Source of the DNA: an uncultured Buttiauxella sp.
Lineage (GTDB): Bacteria > Pseudomonadota > Gammaproteobacteria > Enterobacterales > Enterobacteriaceae
DNA: 64,000 bases
Assembly: GCA_946480445.1 (NCBI GenBank)
Contig: CAMLJN010000002.1
Location: forward strand, 329,426-393,425
Direction of reading: 5' to 3'
In this document: one piece after another, positions 54,805 to 63,618 of the stretch
How the letters are laid out: each line of letters starts with the position of its first letter
Numbering within the stretch: the stretch's first letter is position 1
Position numbers and translations under genes: made by a program
The notes under the pieces: generated by a model
Told to the model about the DNA's origin: nothing
Databases searched by the model: none
What the model saw: the letters and a program-made list of their open reading frames with translations, nothing else

Positions 54805-55770
54805 ATGCGCATCGGACACCACCAGCTCAGAAACCGTCTTATTGCAGCACCTATGGCTGGCATTACAGACAGACCCTTCAGGACGCTGTGTTATGAGATG
54901 GGAGCAGGGTTAACCGTTTCTGAGATGATGTCCTCTAACCCGGAAGTTTGGGCGAGCGACAAATCCCGTTTACGGATGGTGCATGTCGATGAGCCGGGTA
55001 TTCGCACCGTGCAAATAGCCGGTAGCGATCCCGAAGAGATGGCAGAAGCCGCACGCATTAACGTGGCTAATGGCGCCCAAATCATTGATATCAATATGGG
55101 TTGCCCGGCGAAGAAAGTGAATCGCAAACTGGCAGGTTCAGCCCTTCTGCAGTACCCGAGTCTGGTGAAGTCTATCGTGACGACGGTGGTGAAGGCAGTG
55201 GACGTTCCTGTGACGTTAAAGATTCGCACTGGCTGGGATACGGCGCACCGTAACTGTGTCGAGATTGCCCAACTGGCTGAAGACTGTGGCATTCAGGCCC
55301 TGACAATTCATGGACGCACCCGCGCCTGTTTATTCCAGGGAGACGCTGAGTACGACAGCATTCGGGCAGTTAAGCAGAAAGTTTCCATTCCGATTATCGC
55401 GAATGGTGACATTACTGACCCGCTTAAAGCCAGAGCTGTGCTTGACTATACAGGGGCTGATGCTCTGATGATAGGACGTGCAGCTCAGGGAAGACCCTGG
55501 ATCTTTCGGGAAATCCAGCACTATCTGGACACTGGAGAGTTGCTCCCTCCCCTGCCTCTGGCAGAGGTGAAGCGCTTACTTTGTGCACATATTCGGGAAC
55601 TCCATGACTTTTATGGTCAGGTAAAGGGATACCGAATTGCGCGCAAACACGTATCCTGGTATCTCCAGGAACACGCTCCAGATGACCAGTTTCGGCGCAC
55701 ATTCAACGCCATCGAGGATGCTAGTGAGCAACTCGAGGCGTTGGAGGCATACTTTGAAAATTTTGCGTAA
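54805..55770 (+). CDS. dusB: tRNA-dihydrouridine synthase B
   Basis: FMN enzyme that reduces uridines in the tRNA D-loop to dihydrouridine. It has 321 residues as in E. coli. The N-terminal TIM barrel has the catalytic Cys in [12 protein letters not shown] and FMN/phosphate-binding sequences ([27 protein letters not shown]); a C-terminal helical domain binds tRNA. First gene of the dusB-fis operon; translation of dusB supports fis expression in E. coli. Confidence 0.98.
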   Translation: MRIGHHQLRNRLIAAPMAGITDRPFRTLCYEMGAGLTVSEMMSSNPEVWASDKSRLRMVHVDEPGIRTVQIAGSDPEEMAEAARINVANGAQIIDINMGCPAKKVNRKLAGSALLQYPSLVKSIVTTVVKAVDVPVTLKIRTGWDTAHRNCVEIAQLAEDCGIQALTIHGRTRACLFQGDAEYDSIRAVKQKVSIPIIANGDITDPLKARAVLDYTGADALMIGRAAQGRPWIFREIQHYLDTGELLPPLPLAEVKRLLCAHIRELHDFYGQVKGYRIARKHVSWYLQEHAPDDQFRRTFNAIEDASEQLEALEAYFENFA

Positions 55771-55795
55771 ACAGAAATAAAGAGCTGACAGAACT

Positions 55796-56092
55796 ATGTT
55801 CGAACAACGCGTAAATTCTGACGTACTGACCGTTTCTACCGTTAACTCTCAGGATCAGGTTACCCAAAAACCCCTGCGTGACTCTGTGAAACAGGCACTG
55901 AAGAACTATTTTGCTCAACTGAATGGTCAAGATGTTAACGATCTGTATGAGCTGGTATTGGCTGAAGTAGAGCAGCCATTGTTGGACATGGTGATGCAAT
56001 ACACCCGTGGCAACCAAACCCGTGCTGCCCTGATGATGGGCATCAACCGTGGTACGCTGCGCAAAAAGCTGAAAAAATACGGCATGAACTGA
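55796..56092 (+). CDS. fis: Nucleoid-associated DNA-binding protein Fis
   Basis: Growth-phase dependent DNA-bending protein and global regulator. It has 98 residues, as in E. coli. The N-terminal beta-hairpin arms interact with Hin-type recombinases; the C-terminal HTH is [20 protein letters not shown]. It starts 25 bases after dusB and is followed by a terminator that forms part of a duplicated 45-bp sequence. Confidence 0.98.
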
Positions 56093-56110
56093 TACTAGTC
56101 AGTTAGGTCG

Positions 56111-56155
56111 TACCTTAAGAAGGCGCTACTCGGCATGGGGAAGCGCCTTTTTTAT
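56111..56155 (+). repeat. 45-bp direct repeat, left copy, containing the fis terminator
   Basis: A perfect 45-base repeat of 58426-58470. It begins TACCTTAAGAAGGCGC and ends CGCCTTTTTTAT. Inside is the fis intrinsic terminator: an 8-bp stem AAGGCGCT / AGCGCCTT followed by T6. It starts 19 bases after the fis stop. Confidence 0.93.
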
Positions 56156-56335
56156 ATCATGTGCCCCGCCGCGTGCCTCACAGACAAACCTGGTTTAGAC
56201 CCAGCTTCCTCTTCCTGAAATCATCGTTTTTGTATCAAGGAACATTGCAGTAATTTCACCAGGATTTACGCTGCCAAAAACCCCAAAAAAACGCTATATA
56301 GTCATGCACACGGGTTTCGCGCAGACATGCCAGCG

Positions 56336-56600
56336 TCAGCTCTTTTTTGCCAGCATGTCCTGCAGCCATGCCCTGCCGAGGCTCAGATCGGCAACCAGCT
56401 TCTTCAGCCTGAGATTCTCTTCTTTAAGCTGCCGCATATGTTTCAGACCTGAAGGGGAAATCCCGCCGTATTTCTTGCGCCACGTATAAATTGTGGCATC
56501 GGGGATGCCCAGCTTACGACAGACTGCCGGTACTGCTGTACCCAACTCGGCCTGCTCAGGGCAAAGACAATTTGTTCTTGAGTGAATCGTGACTTTTCAT
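56336..56600 (-). pseudogene. IS3-family transposase OrfA remnant (frameshifted)
   Basis: The reading resembles OrfA of the IS407/IS1222 branch of IS3: SRFTQEQIVFAL, then after a frame change GTAVPAVCRKLGIP-ATIYTWRKKYGGISP, then a leucine-zipper part RQLKEENLRLKKLVADLSL ending MLAKKS. A good GGAGG site and ATG (56598-56600) remain, but one A is missing after ATGAAAA and a second frameshift follows around residue 15. orfB is essentially gone, only about 40 bases follow. The element is dead. Confidence 0.85.
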
Positions 56601-56640
56601 CGGCGCAACCTCCGCTCAGAGAAGTGAAAATCATGCCGGA

Positions 56641-56811
56641 ACTCTGTTTCTGAATGGAGCAGGATTTTGGTTAGGGTCAGGGCATAGAGAGCACTGCCAT
56701 AGAACTGATCCCTCAAGGGGTCATTTTAAATGGGTATGGTTCGGTGGGATTATTGCGCGTGCGCTGCGCGATGAATTTCCGGCAATAAAAAATCGCTCGG
56801 CGGCAGATTAA
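56641..56811 (+). pseudogene. Possible 3' end of a broken gene
   Basis: An open frame without a start codon ends at TAA 56809-56811 and reads ...KWVWFGGIIARALRDEFPA IKNRSAAD in the last 30 codons. The composition looks protein-like, but I do not recognise it; the upstream part probably includes the IS end. Low confidence that it is a real remnant. Confidence 0.3.
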
Positions 56812-56974
56812 ATCAGTTTAATCAACTGTAGGCGAGATATGCCATAGTTAAAAACTTACACGCCAAAGTTATACAAAGTCAAACCCTTTGCTTCTACAGC
56901 ATTATTTTTCCTTGTGGTATACCACTACTACACATTTTTAGTAAAACGGTCATACTATTTTTATAGGTTACGTT

Positions 56975-57766
56975 ATGGATAACTATCTGGATAAAAAAAG
57001 ATTTAACAGCTACTACCTCATGCTTGCTCAGCGGGAGGCGAGCAATCTGAAGAGCTATGCCCGGCAGGTATCTGCATACCATTTGAAAAACCTTGTTCCG
57101 CATCTTAACTTCAACAACGAAATAGACAAATTCATTGATGCGCAGTTACAGGGGATCGGTACCGCAAAAAATGACCGTGAATGCAGGGAGTACCTTTCTA
57201 ATCTGAAAAAAGAAAGAATACTCATTAATAATCAGGACATCGCGCTGAAAAACGGTAGCGCTAAAGTTCTTGTCTCAGCTAAATTGATTAACAAACTCGA
57301 TGCATGGGGATATGTAATTAACGGGGTGGGTGTTATCCTGGGCGGCTTCCAAATCATAGCTGGTTTTGGTATCGCCGCTGGCTCCGTGTCGCATGGCAAT
57401 GCTATAGGAATTGCCGGTGGCGGGCTGTTAATTCTTCATGGGTATAACTCAGTAAAAGAAGGGTTTACTAATATTTATTATGGCCGGAATGATTCTGTTG
57501 GTAATGTAAAAAAAGGTTACATAGCCGCAGCCAGTTTTATGGGGTTTGATAGTAAGGTCGGGGGAATGGCGTATAGCATGATGGATCTTACTCTATCCGG
57601 ATATGGTATGTCTCGTCTTGTTTTAAAACCTGATACATGGCGTCTATTTCGTCACATCCCGTCAGACTATGTAAGAAATTTCCGAACAATGACAGCTCCC
57701 TCACTACTTATGGAAGGAGCTGGTGACGCAATATCAATCAAAGCAACTTACGATAATGCTAACTAG
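56975..57766 (+). CDS. DUF4225-like protein, possible membrane-active effector
   Basis: A 263-residue protein that resembles the uncharacterised DUF4225 family of enterobacteria. The N-terminal 100 residues are charged and helical. Residues about 112-156 form one or two glycine-rich hydrophobic segments (VINGVGVILGGFQIIAGFG and IGIAGGGLLILHG), and a further apolar patch spans about 181-190. There is no signal peptide. It starts with AGG 7 bases before ATG and overlaps the convergent 102-codon gene by 8 bases. A toxin-like role is inference from the glycine-rich membrane segments and the neighbouring small membrane protein. Base composition is AT-richer than the flanking core genes. Confidence 0.7.
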   Translation: MDNYLDKKRFNSYYLMLAQREASNLKSYARQVSAYHLKNLVPHLNFNNEIDKFIDAQLQGIGTAKNDRECREYLSNLKKERILINNQDIALKNGSAKVLVSAKLINKLDAWGYVINGVGVILGGFQIIAGFGIAAGSVSHGNAIGIAGGGLLILHGYNSVKEGFTNIYYGRNDSVGNVKKGYIAAASFMGFDSKVGGMAYSMMDLTLSGYGMSRLVLKPDTWRLFRHIPSDYVRNFRTMTAPSLLMEGAGDAISIKATYDNAN

Positions 57767-58067
57767 CTTTCTCTCTTCTTAAATATAGGAATACTTTCGC
57801 CCCTACATAAAATGGGGCGAAAAACTCAGCAACTAAAAACGTAAAACCAGCCGCAAAGAGAGAGCTATAAAAACCACCCTCTGAATCATGGGAATAGCTA
57901 TAAACACAAAAGCCAATCAGTAGTAATCTGACAATAACACCCAAAATAAACACCCGTCTTAATTGCCTAAGAACTATCAGGTATGAGGACTTTTCTTTTT
58001 CAACCCAATGAGCTACAAACTTAACTTCTTTCTGCGTAAAGCCAGCTTGCCTTAGCTTATTTTCCAT
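57759..58067 (-). CDS. Small two-helix membrane protein, possible immunity protein
   Basis: An unrecognised 102-residue protein. A charged N-terminal helix (ENKLRQAGFTQKEVKFVAHW) is followed by two hydrophobic segments at about 39-58 (VFILGVIVRLLLIGFCVYSY) and 65-97. A GAGAGG ribosome-binding site lies 5 bases before the ATG. It begins 11 bases after the stop of the broken gene at 58079 and converges on the DUF4225-like gene, overlapping its 3' end by 8 bases. A protective partner role is possible but unproven; the convergent rather than tandem order is atypical for immunity genes. Confidence 0.6.
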   Translation of the reverse strand: MENKLRQAGFTQKEVKFVAHWVEKEKSSYLIVLRQLRRVFILGVIVRLLLIGFCVYSYSHDSEGGFYSSLFAAGFTFLVAEFFAPFYVGAKVFLYLRREKAS

Positions 58068-58078
58068 ATCGGCCTCTC

Positions 58079-58425
58079 TTACACATCCATATGTTGGCGA
58101 TCATCGTAGCGCGTTCTATTGATAAAATGTAGTTTTTCAACCGTTTTGATGGAAGTGGAATATCCTGCAAAGTTGTGGGGATCTTTTCCCGCTGGCAGGA
58201 TAAAGCAAAATTCAGAATTCTGAGCGAGTGATAACCTCAAAATCTGTATCTGTTTTTTCTTCCCGGTGACATTTATCCACCAGCCCCTCATAAAACCTTT
58301 TCCAGTTCCGTGACCAGGACGATTGATGCGGGTCGGACAAAAGCTTAAGGATTGCCCGGCGAACTGTGAACGACGGTACAAAACTTATGCCCATACTGTT
58401 CATGTGAGCTGCCAATGTCAGGCCA
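58079..58425 (-). pseudogene. Truncated and frameshifted gene of unknown function
   Basis: Two overlapping frames join into one plausible product: the first reads GLTLAAHMNSMGISFVPSF... up to FEVITRSEF and stops at 58214-58212; the second continues CFILPAGKDPHNFAGYS... to RYDDRQHMDV (stop 58079-58081). The shift lies in AGAATTCTGAATTTTGC at about 58207-58223. The 5' side runs into the right 45-bp repeat at 58426 without a credible start codon and ribosome-binding site, so the N-terminal part is missing. The protein was not recognised. It would have been co-transcribed with the 102-codon gene. Confidence 0.55.
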
Positions 58426-58470
58426 TACCTTAAGAAGGCGCTACTCGGCATGGGGAAGCGCCTTTTTTAT
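58426..58470 (+). repeat. 45-bp direct repeat, right copy
   Basis: Identical over 45 bases to 56111-56155, including the terminator stem and T-run. No complete gene ends just before it on the plus strand, so a terminator here has no obvious native client; that supports duplication from the fis end. Confidence 0.93.
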
Positions 58471-58620
58471 CGTCAGTGCCTCTCCCTGACTCCTCCATTT
58501 TCCCTCCACAATCCTTCACCTGAACGCCCCTTTCTCCACTTTGTTTACATTACACATGAATTGCAATTATTCCAGGCTCATGGCCGTGGTCCGATCGGTG
58601 GTAAAATAATCGCATAAGAA

Positions 58621-58674
58621 CCGGAGAAGCTCGGTTGAAGACTCAGACTACGTTCAGAGTCATCCCTGCTCCGG
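58621..58674 (+). promoter_or_regulatory. Structured leader ahead of yhdV
   Basis: Nested inverted repeats in the inferred leader: CCGGAG (58621-58626) can pair with CTCCGG (58669-58674), and GACTC (58640-58644) with GAGTC (58657-58661). A TAAAAT-like -10 box lies shortly upstream near 58601. No function was recognised. Confidence 0.35.
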
Positions 58675-58698
58675 CCGATGAGTAAATGAGGTTTTAAA

Positions 58699-58920
58699 AT
58701 GAAAAAGTTAATTGCCGCAGCCCTGCTTTCCACGCTTCTGGCGGGTTGTGCCACCAACTCTCCTTGCGTACCGGTCTATGACGATCAGGGCCGCCTGGTG
58801 CATACCAATACCTGTATGAAGGGCACTACACAGGATAACTGGGAAACCGCAGGGGCTATCGCTGGCGGTGCAGCAGCGCTTGCAGGTTTAACGCTGGGTA
58901 TTGTTGCTCTGACCAAATAA
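58699..58920 (+). CDS. yhdV: Small lipoprotein YhdV
   Basis: A 73-residue predicted outer-membrane lipoprotein of unknown function. The lipobox LLAG-C puts the lipidated Cys at about residue 17; the middle sequence CVPVYDDQGRLVHTNTCMKG is nearly identical to E. coli YhdV, and the C-terminus is a Gly/Ala-rich hydrophobic stretch (AIAGGAAALAGLTLGIVAL). GAGG lies upstream of the ATG. It is followed by an intrinsic terminator. Confidence 0.92.
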   Translation: MKKLIAAALLSTLLAGCATNSPCVPVYDDQGRLVHTNTCMKGTTQDNWETAGAIAGGAAALAGLTLGIVALTK

Positions 58921-58936
58921 CAGCGATGAATGAGTC

Positions 58937-58968
58937 AAAAAAGCGCGAGTGCATCTCGCGCTTTTTTT
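58937..58968 (+). terminator. yhdV intrinsic terminator
   Basis: The stem AAAGCGCGAG / CTCGCGCTTT with a 4-base loop is followed by a T7 run. Confidence 0.85.
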
Positions 58969-59411
58969 GTTTGCCTTGTTTAAGTGCATCGCCAGGAGAT
59001 GCCAGAACACTGTTCGCCGGAGCAACCAGCAAGCGAAACGATTTAACGTGAAACTAATCACTCAAATCCGCACCGCCGTATCCATTTGCATTCCACATCG
59101 TGATTATTCTCACATCCCGGCTTAAATCCCTGGCCTGCTACTATTAACGGCTGAAATTAATTCTTTCCACACGATCAAATTCTGAAATTATTTTGCTCCG
59201 AAATGTGGCGCAGGCTTCAATTTTGCACCTTCGCAGGGCGTTGAGCGCATCTACACTCAGCTTACTGCGGCAGGTATACACGCAATATGCCCTCCGCAAA
59301 AACTGGCACTCCGTTTGCTTAACCAAGACTGGCTGATGCCACAGACAGGTAAAACGGCGTCATCCGGACGCCATAAACATATAACGATAATTACGCCACA
59401 CAGGATGCATT
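58969..59411 (+). promoter_or_regulatory. Region upstream of yhdW
   Basis: No gene was seen in these 443 bases. A short hairpin GGCGTC-ATCCG-GACGCC lies at 59356-59372, close to the yhdW start, and could be in its leader. Promoter elements were not assigned. Confidence 0.35.
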
Positions 59412-60437
59412 ATGAAAAAGATGATGATCGCCACTCTGGTCGCAGCCGGTTCACTGTTAGCGGTGGCAAGCCAGGCTCATGCGGGAACTTCGCTTGATGC
59501 CGTCAAAAAGAAAGGCTTCGTACAATGCGGCATTAGCGACGGCCTGCCGGGCTTCTCTTATGCCGATGCCAGCGGTAAATTTACCGGCATCGACGTCGAT
59601 ATCTGCCGGGGCGTGGCCGCGGCGGTATTTGGCGATGCTACAAAAGTTAAATATACCCCGCTGACCGCTAAAGAACGTTTTACCGCCCTGCAATCAGGCG
59701 AGGTCGACATCCTTTCTCGCAATACCACCTGGACCTCTTCTCGTGACGCTGGTATGGGCATGATTTTCACCGGCGTGACCTACTATGACGGCATCGGCTT
59801 CCTGACCCATAACAAAGCAGGCCTGAAAAGCGCTAAAGAGCTTGATGGCGCAACGGTTTGTATTCAGGCAGGGACGGATACCGAGCTGAACGTGGCGGAT
59901 TACTTTAAAGCGAACAAGATGAAGTACACCCCGGTCACCTTTGACCGCTCCGATGAATCGGCCAAAGCGCTGGAGTCAGGCCGCTGCGATACGCTGGCAT
60001 CCGATCAGTCGCAGCTGTACGCGCTGCGCATTAAGCTGAGCAATCCTGCCGAGTGGATCGTACTGCCAGAAGTGATTTCCAAAGAGCCGCTGGGACCGGT
60101 TGTGCGCCGCGGTGATGAAGACTGGTTTGCCATAGTGCGCTGGACGCTGTTCGCCATGCTCAATGCTGAAGAGATGGGCGTAAACTCCAAAAACGTCGAG
60201 AAAATGGCCGCTAATCCAACGACGCCAGATATGGCGCACCTGTTAGGAAAAGAAGGTGACTTTGGTAAAGACCTGAAGCTCGACAATAAATGGGCATTCA
60301 ACATCGTGAAGCAGGTTGGTAACTACGCTGAGATTTTCGAGCACAACGTCGGCTCCGAAAGCCCGCTGAAAATAAAACGTGGTCAGAACAATCTTTGGAA
60401 CAAAGGTGGCATCCAGTACGCTCCGCCTGTTCGTTAA
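59412..60437 (+). CDS. yhdW: Amino acid ABC transporter substrate-binding protein (AapJ/YhdW type)
   Basis: Periplasmic binding protein for a polar/general L-amino acid transporter. It has 341 residues with a signal peptide (MKKMMIATLVAAGSLLAVAS), cut after AHA near residue 24. Family features are VQCGISDGLPGFSY, the DVDICRGVAAAVFGD motif and ARG-binding-like RNTTWTSSRDAGMGM. The E. coli K-12 copy is annotated as doubtful or disrupted in some sources; this one is intact. First gene of yhdWXYZ. Confidence 0.95.
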   Translation: MKKMMIATLVAAGSLLAVASQAHAGTSLDAVKKKGFVQCGISDGLPGFSYADASGKFTGIDVDICRGVAAAVFGDATKVKYTPLTAKERFTALQSGEVDILSRNTTWTSSRDAGMGMIFTGVTYYDGIGFLTHNKAGLKSAKELDGATVCIQAGTDTELNVADYFKANKMKYTPVTFDRSDESAKALESGRCDTLASDQSQLYALRIKLSNPAEWIVLPEVISKEPLGPVVRRGDEDWFAIVRWTLFAMLNAEEMGVNSKNVEKMAANPTTPDMAHLLGKEGDFGKDLKLDNKWAFNIVKQVGNYAEIFEHNVGSESPLKIKRGQNNLWNKGGIQYAPPVR

Positions 60438-60506
60438 GCGAAACGTCAGAAAAGGGCACCGCATAAGCGGTGTCCAGGTTTGAGTTTATGTCACTGAGGT
60501 TTGCTT

Positions 60507-61688
60507 ATGTCCCCACGCCGCCCAGCCGTAAAGGGAGACTTCTCCTTTTCTAATCCCGCGGTTCGTGCATGGCTGTATCAGATTGTCGCAGTTGCTGTTG
60601 TTGCCGGCATTGCGGCATACCTGATCCACAACACCGTCACCAACCTTAATAATCGAGGTATTACCTCAGGTTTTGCGTTTCTCGACCGCAGCGCCGGTTT
60701 CGGCATCGTCCAGCATCTTATTGATTACGAGCAGGGCGACACCTACGGTCGGGTATTTGTAGTCGGCCTGCTCAATACGCTGCTGGTTTCTGCGCTTTGT
60801 ATTGTCTTTGCATCTTTTATCGGCTTTTTTCTAGGGCTGGCGCGCCTTTCCGAAAACTGGCTGCTACGCAAGCTGTCTACTATTTACATCGAAACCTTCC
60901 GGAATATTCCGCCGCTGCTGCAAATCTTCTTTTGGTACTTTGCAGTATTACGCAATTTGCCCGGCCCTCGCCAGGCGGTAAGCGCCTTCGATCTGCTCTT
61001 CCTCAATAACCGGGGACTCTATCTTCCTTCCCCAGAAGTGGGAGAGGGAATGATGGCGTTTATCGTGGCGCTGGCCGCCGCATTTATCATTTCGGCTGCG
61101 CTGTATCGTTATAACAGGATGTTCCAGATGAAAACCGGGCAGCTGCGACGCACCTGGCCGACAGCTTTGGGATTGATAGCGTTACTGCCGCTTCTCGCAC
61201 ACTCGATTTTTGGGGCCGCGCTGCACTGGGATGTGCCTGCGCTACGCGGGTTTAACTTCCGGGGAGGTATGGTCTTAATTCCTGAGCTTGCCGCCTTAAC
61301 GCTGGCCCTGTCCGTTTACACCTCGGCATTTATTGCCGAAATCATTCGCTCCGGGATCCAGTCCGTGCCCTATGGACAACATGAAGCCGCCCGCGCGCTC
61401 GCCTTACCGCATACGGTGACCTTACGTCAGGTCATCATCCCGCAGGCGCTGCGTGTCATTATCCCTCCGCTAACCAGCCAGTACCTCAATATTGTGAAAA
61501 ACTCCTCACTAGCGGCGGCGATAGGTTATCCGGATATGGTTTCGCTGTTCGCCGGGACGGTACTCAATCAGACCGGACAGGCCATCGAAACTATCGCGAT
61601 AACCATGTCGGTTTACCTGATTATCAGCCTGAGTATTTCCCTGCTGATGAACCTTTATAACCGTCGCATAGCCCTGATCGAGCGCTAA
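60507..61688 (+). CDS. yhdX: Amino acid ABC transporter permease (AapQ/YhdX type)
   Basis: Inner-membrane permease of the HisMQ/AapQ family. An ATG at 60507 (MSPRRPAVKGDFSFSNP) with GAGG 7 bases upstream gives 393 residues; the longest frame starts two codons earlier at a TTG. About eight membrane helices are visible. The EAA loop that contacts the ATPase is GQHEAARALALPHTVTLRQV followed by IIPQALRVIIPPL. It lies 69 bases after yhdW and 6 before yhdY. Confidence 0.95.
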   Translation: MSPRRPAVKGDFSFSNPAVRAWLYQIVAVAVVAGIAAYLIHNTVTNLNNRGITSGFAFLDRSAGFGIVQHLIDYEQGDTYGRVFVVGLLNTLLVSALCIVFASFIGFFLGLARLSENWLLRKLSTIYIETFRNIPPLLQIFFWYFAVLRNLPGPRQAVSAFDLLFLNNRGLYLPSPEVGEGMMAFIVALAAAFIISAALYRYNRMFQMKTGQLRRTWPTALGLIALLPLLAHSIFGAALHWDVPALRGFNFRGGMVLIPELAALTLALSVYTSAFIAEIIRSGIQSVPYGQHEAARALALPHTVTLRQVIIPQALRVIIPPLTSQYLNIVKNSSLAAAIGYPDMVSLFAGTVLNQTGQAIETIAITMSVYLIISLSISLLMNLYNRRIALIER

Positions 61689-61694
61689 GGAACC

Positions 61695-62798
61695 ATGATG
61701 ACGAAAGCCGTATCCTCCCATCACGCGCCTCCTGAAGCTGTCCGATCCGGCGCGGTGCAATGGGCGCGTAAAAATCTGTTTTCCAGCTGGTCAAATAGCC
61801 TGCTGACTCTTTTTTGCCTGTGGATGATCTGGGCGCTTATTCCACCGCTGCTCAACTGGGCCATATTTCAGGCCAACTGGCTCGGTGAAACTCGCGCCGA
61901 CTGCACCAAAGAAGGTGCCTGTTGGGTATTTATTCATGCCAGATTCGGCCAGTTTATGTATGGCCTCTATCCACACGATCAGCGCTGGCGTATCAACCTG
62001 GCGCTACTCGTCGGCCTTCTTTCAATTCTACCCATGTTCTGGCGTGCCATGCCCCGACGTGGCCGCTACATCGCCCTCTGGGCTGTTGTCTATCCGCCGA
62101 TCGTCTGGTGGCTGCTGTACGGAGGCTTTCTGGAGCTTGAGCGTGTAGAGACGCGCCAGTGGGGCGGGCTGACATTAACGCTGATTATCGCCTCGGTGGG
62201 GATTGCAGGAGCGCTACCGCTGGGGATCCTGTTGGCTTTGGGACGCCGGTCGCGCATGCCGGTCGTGAGGTTTTTGTCGGTGGTGTTTATCGAGTTCTGG
62301 CGCGGCGTTCCGTTGATCACCGTGCTCTTTATGTCCTCGGTCATGCTGCCACTTTTCCTGTCGGAAGGGACAAGCATCGACAAACTTATCCGTGCGCTGG
62401 TCGGCGTAATTTTGTTCCAGTCGGCCTATGTGGCCGAGGTGGTTCGCGGTGGGCTACAGGCCCTGCCTAAAGGCCAGTACGAAGCCGCTGAATCCCTGGC
62501 CTTAGGCTACTGGAAAATGCAGGGATTGGTAATTTTACCCCAGGCGCTAAAGCTGGTGATCCCGGGGTTGGTGAATACGATCATCGCTCTGTTTAAAGAT
62601 ACCAGCCTGGTGATCATCATCGGCCTGTTCGATCTGTTCAGCAGCGTACAACAGGCCACGGTAGATCCCGCGTGGCTGGGTATGTCCACGGAGGGCTATG
62701 TCTTTGCAGCACTGATCTACTGGGCTTTTTGTTTCAGCATGTCGCGCTATAGCCAGCATCTGGAAAAGCGCTTTAACACCGGGCGAGAACCGCACTGA
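61695..62798 (+). CDS. yhdY: Amino acid ABC transporter permease (AapM/YhdY type)
   Basis: Second permease subunit, 367 residues, with about eight helices and a periplasmic insertion containing two cysteines ([19 protein letters not shown]), typical of AapM. The EAA loop is [20 protein letters not shown] followed by [12 protein letters not shown]. It starts 6 bases after yhdX and ends 8 bases before yhdZ. An ATG one codon downstream (61698) is an equally good start. Confidence 0.95.
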   Translation: MMTKAVSSHHAPPEAVRSGAVQWARKNLFSSWSNSLLTLFCLWMIWALIPPLLNWAIFQANWLGETRADCTKEGACWVFIHARFGQFMYGLYPHDQRWRINLALLVGLLSILPMFWRAMPRRGRYIALWAVVYPPIVWWLLYGGFLELERVETRQWGGLTLTLIIASVGIAGALPLGILLALGRRSRMPVVRFLSVVFIEFWRGVPLITVLFMSSVMLPLFLSEGTSIDKLIRALVGVILFQSAYVAEVVRGGLQALPKGQYEAAESLALGYWKMQGLVILPQALKLVIPGLVNTIIALFKDTSLVIIIGLFDLFSSVQQATVDPAWLGMSTEGYVFAALIYWAFCFSMSRYSQHLEKRFNTGREPH

Positions 62799-62806
62799 GG
62801 ATAAAA

Positions 62807-63565
62807 ATGAGCCAAATAGCTATGCAACCTGCGGACGCGATGATCCTGCTGGAGAATGTGAACAAGTGGTACGGACAGTTTCACGTACTTAAAGACATCA
62901 ATCTGAGAGTAAAACAGGGTGAACGTATCGTACTTTGCGGGCCTTCTGGCTCCGGGAAATCAACCACTATCCGCTGTATTAATCATCTCGAAGAGCACCA
63001 AAAGGGCCGTATCATCGTCGATGGTACTGAACTTAACGACGATCTGCGGAATATTGAAAAAGTGCGAACAGAGGTAGGCATGGTGTTCCAGCATTTTAAT
63101 CTTTTCCCTCACCTCACCGTTTTGCAGAACTGCACGCTGGCACCTGTTTGGGTCAAAAAGATGCCCAAAAAAGAGGCCGATGAGCTGGGTATGCATTATC
63201 TGCAACGAGTACGTATTGCTGAACACGCTCACAAGTTTCCTGGGCAGATTTCCGGTGGTCAGCAGCAGCGCGTGGCGATTGCGCGTTCGCTATGCATGAA
63301 ACCAAAGATCATGCTGTTTGACGAACCAACCTCGGCGCTGGACCCTGAAATGGTGAAAGAAGTGCTGGATACAATGATTGGTCTCGCGCAGTCAGGCATG
63401 ACAATGCTGTGCGTAACGCATGAGATGGGCTTTGCCAGAACGGTAGCCGACAGGGTGATCTTTATGGATCGCGGTGAAATTGTTGAGCAGGCCGCTCCCG
63501 ATGAGTTCTTTGCCCATCCTAAATCAGAACGTACCCGCGCTTTCCTTTCCCAGGTAATTCATTAA
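62807..63565 (+). CDS. yhdZ: Amino acid ABC transporter ATPase (AapP/YhdZ type)
   Basis: Cytoplasmic ATPase driving the YhdXY permease. It has 252 residues with Walker [11 protein letters not shown]-loop [14 protein letters not shown], signature [15 protein letters not shown], Walker [15 protein letters not shown] and switch His in CVTHEMGFA, all intact. Last gene of the operon, followed by a strong terminator. Confidence 0.97.
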   Translation: MSQIAMQPADAMILLENVNKWYGQFHVLKDINLRVKQGERIVLCGPSGSGKSTTIRCINHLEEHQKGRIIVDGTELNDDLRNIEKVRTEVGMVFQHFNLFPHLTVLQNCTLAPVWVKKMPKKEADELGMHYLQRVRIAEHAHKFPGQISGGQQQRVAIARSLCMKPKIMLFDEPTSALDPEMVKEVLDTMIGLAQSGMTMLCVTHEMGFARTVADRVIFMDRGEIVEQAAPDEFFAHPKSERTRAFLSQVIH

Positions 63566-63570
63566 TAGCT

Positions 63571-63611
63571 AAAAAGAAGGCCCCGTGCGCAAGCACGGGG
63601 CCTTCTTTTTT
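63571..63611 (+). terminator. yhdWXYZ intrinsic terminator
   Basis: An 18-bp perfect stem (63571-63588 with 63593-63610) closed by a GCAA tetraloop; it ends in a T run. GNRA loop and long stem make it very strong. Confidence 0.9.
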
Positions 63612-63618
63612 AACATGT

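Larger units (their letters stand above)
56111..58470. mobile_element. Putative small genomic island between duplicated fis terminators
   Basis: The 45-bp perfect direct repeats bound 2.3 kb of AT-richer DNA that lies between fis and yhdV, where E. coli K-12 carries yhdJ, yhdU and acrSEF. It holds an IS3-family orfA remnant, a DUF4225-like gene, a small membrane protein and a truncated, frameshifted gene. No integrase is present. Direct repeats made from a terminator could be attachment sites of an integrated element that has decayed, or the result of a local duplication. Confidence 0.6.

Noticed and set aside
56336..56600. Functional IS3-family insertion sequence
   Set aside because: orfA has two frameshifts and orfB is missing; no pair of terminal inverted repeats could be defined.
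58212..58451. 79-codon frame starting inside the right 45-bp repeat as an intact gene
   Set aside because: Its first codons are the reverse complement of the fis terminator, there is no ribosome-binding site, and the frame stops where the other frame continues.
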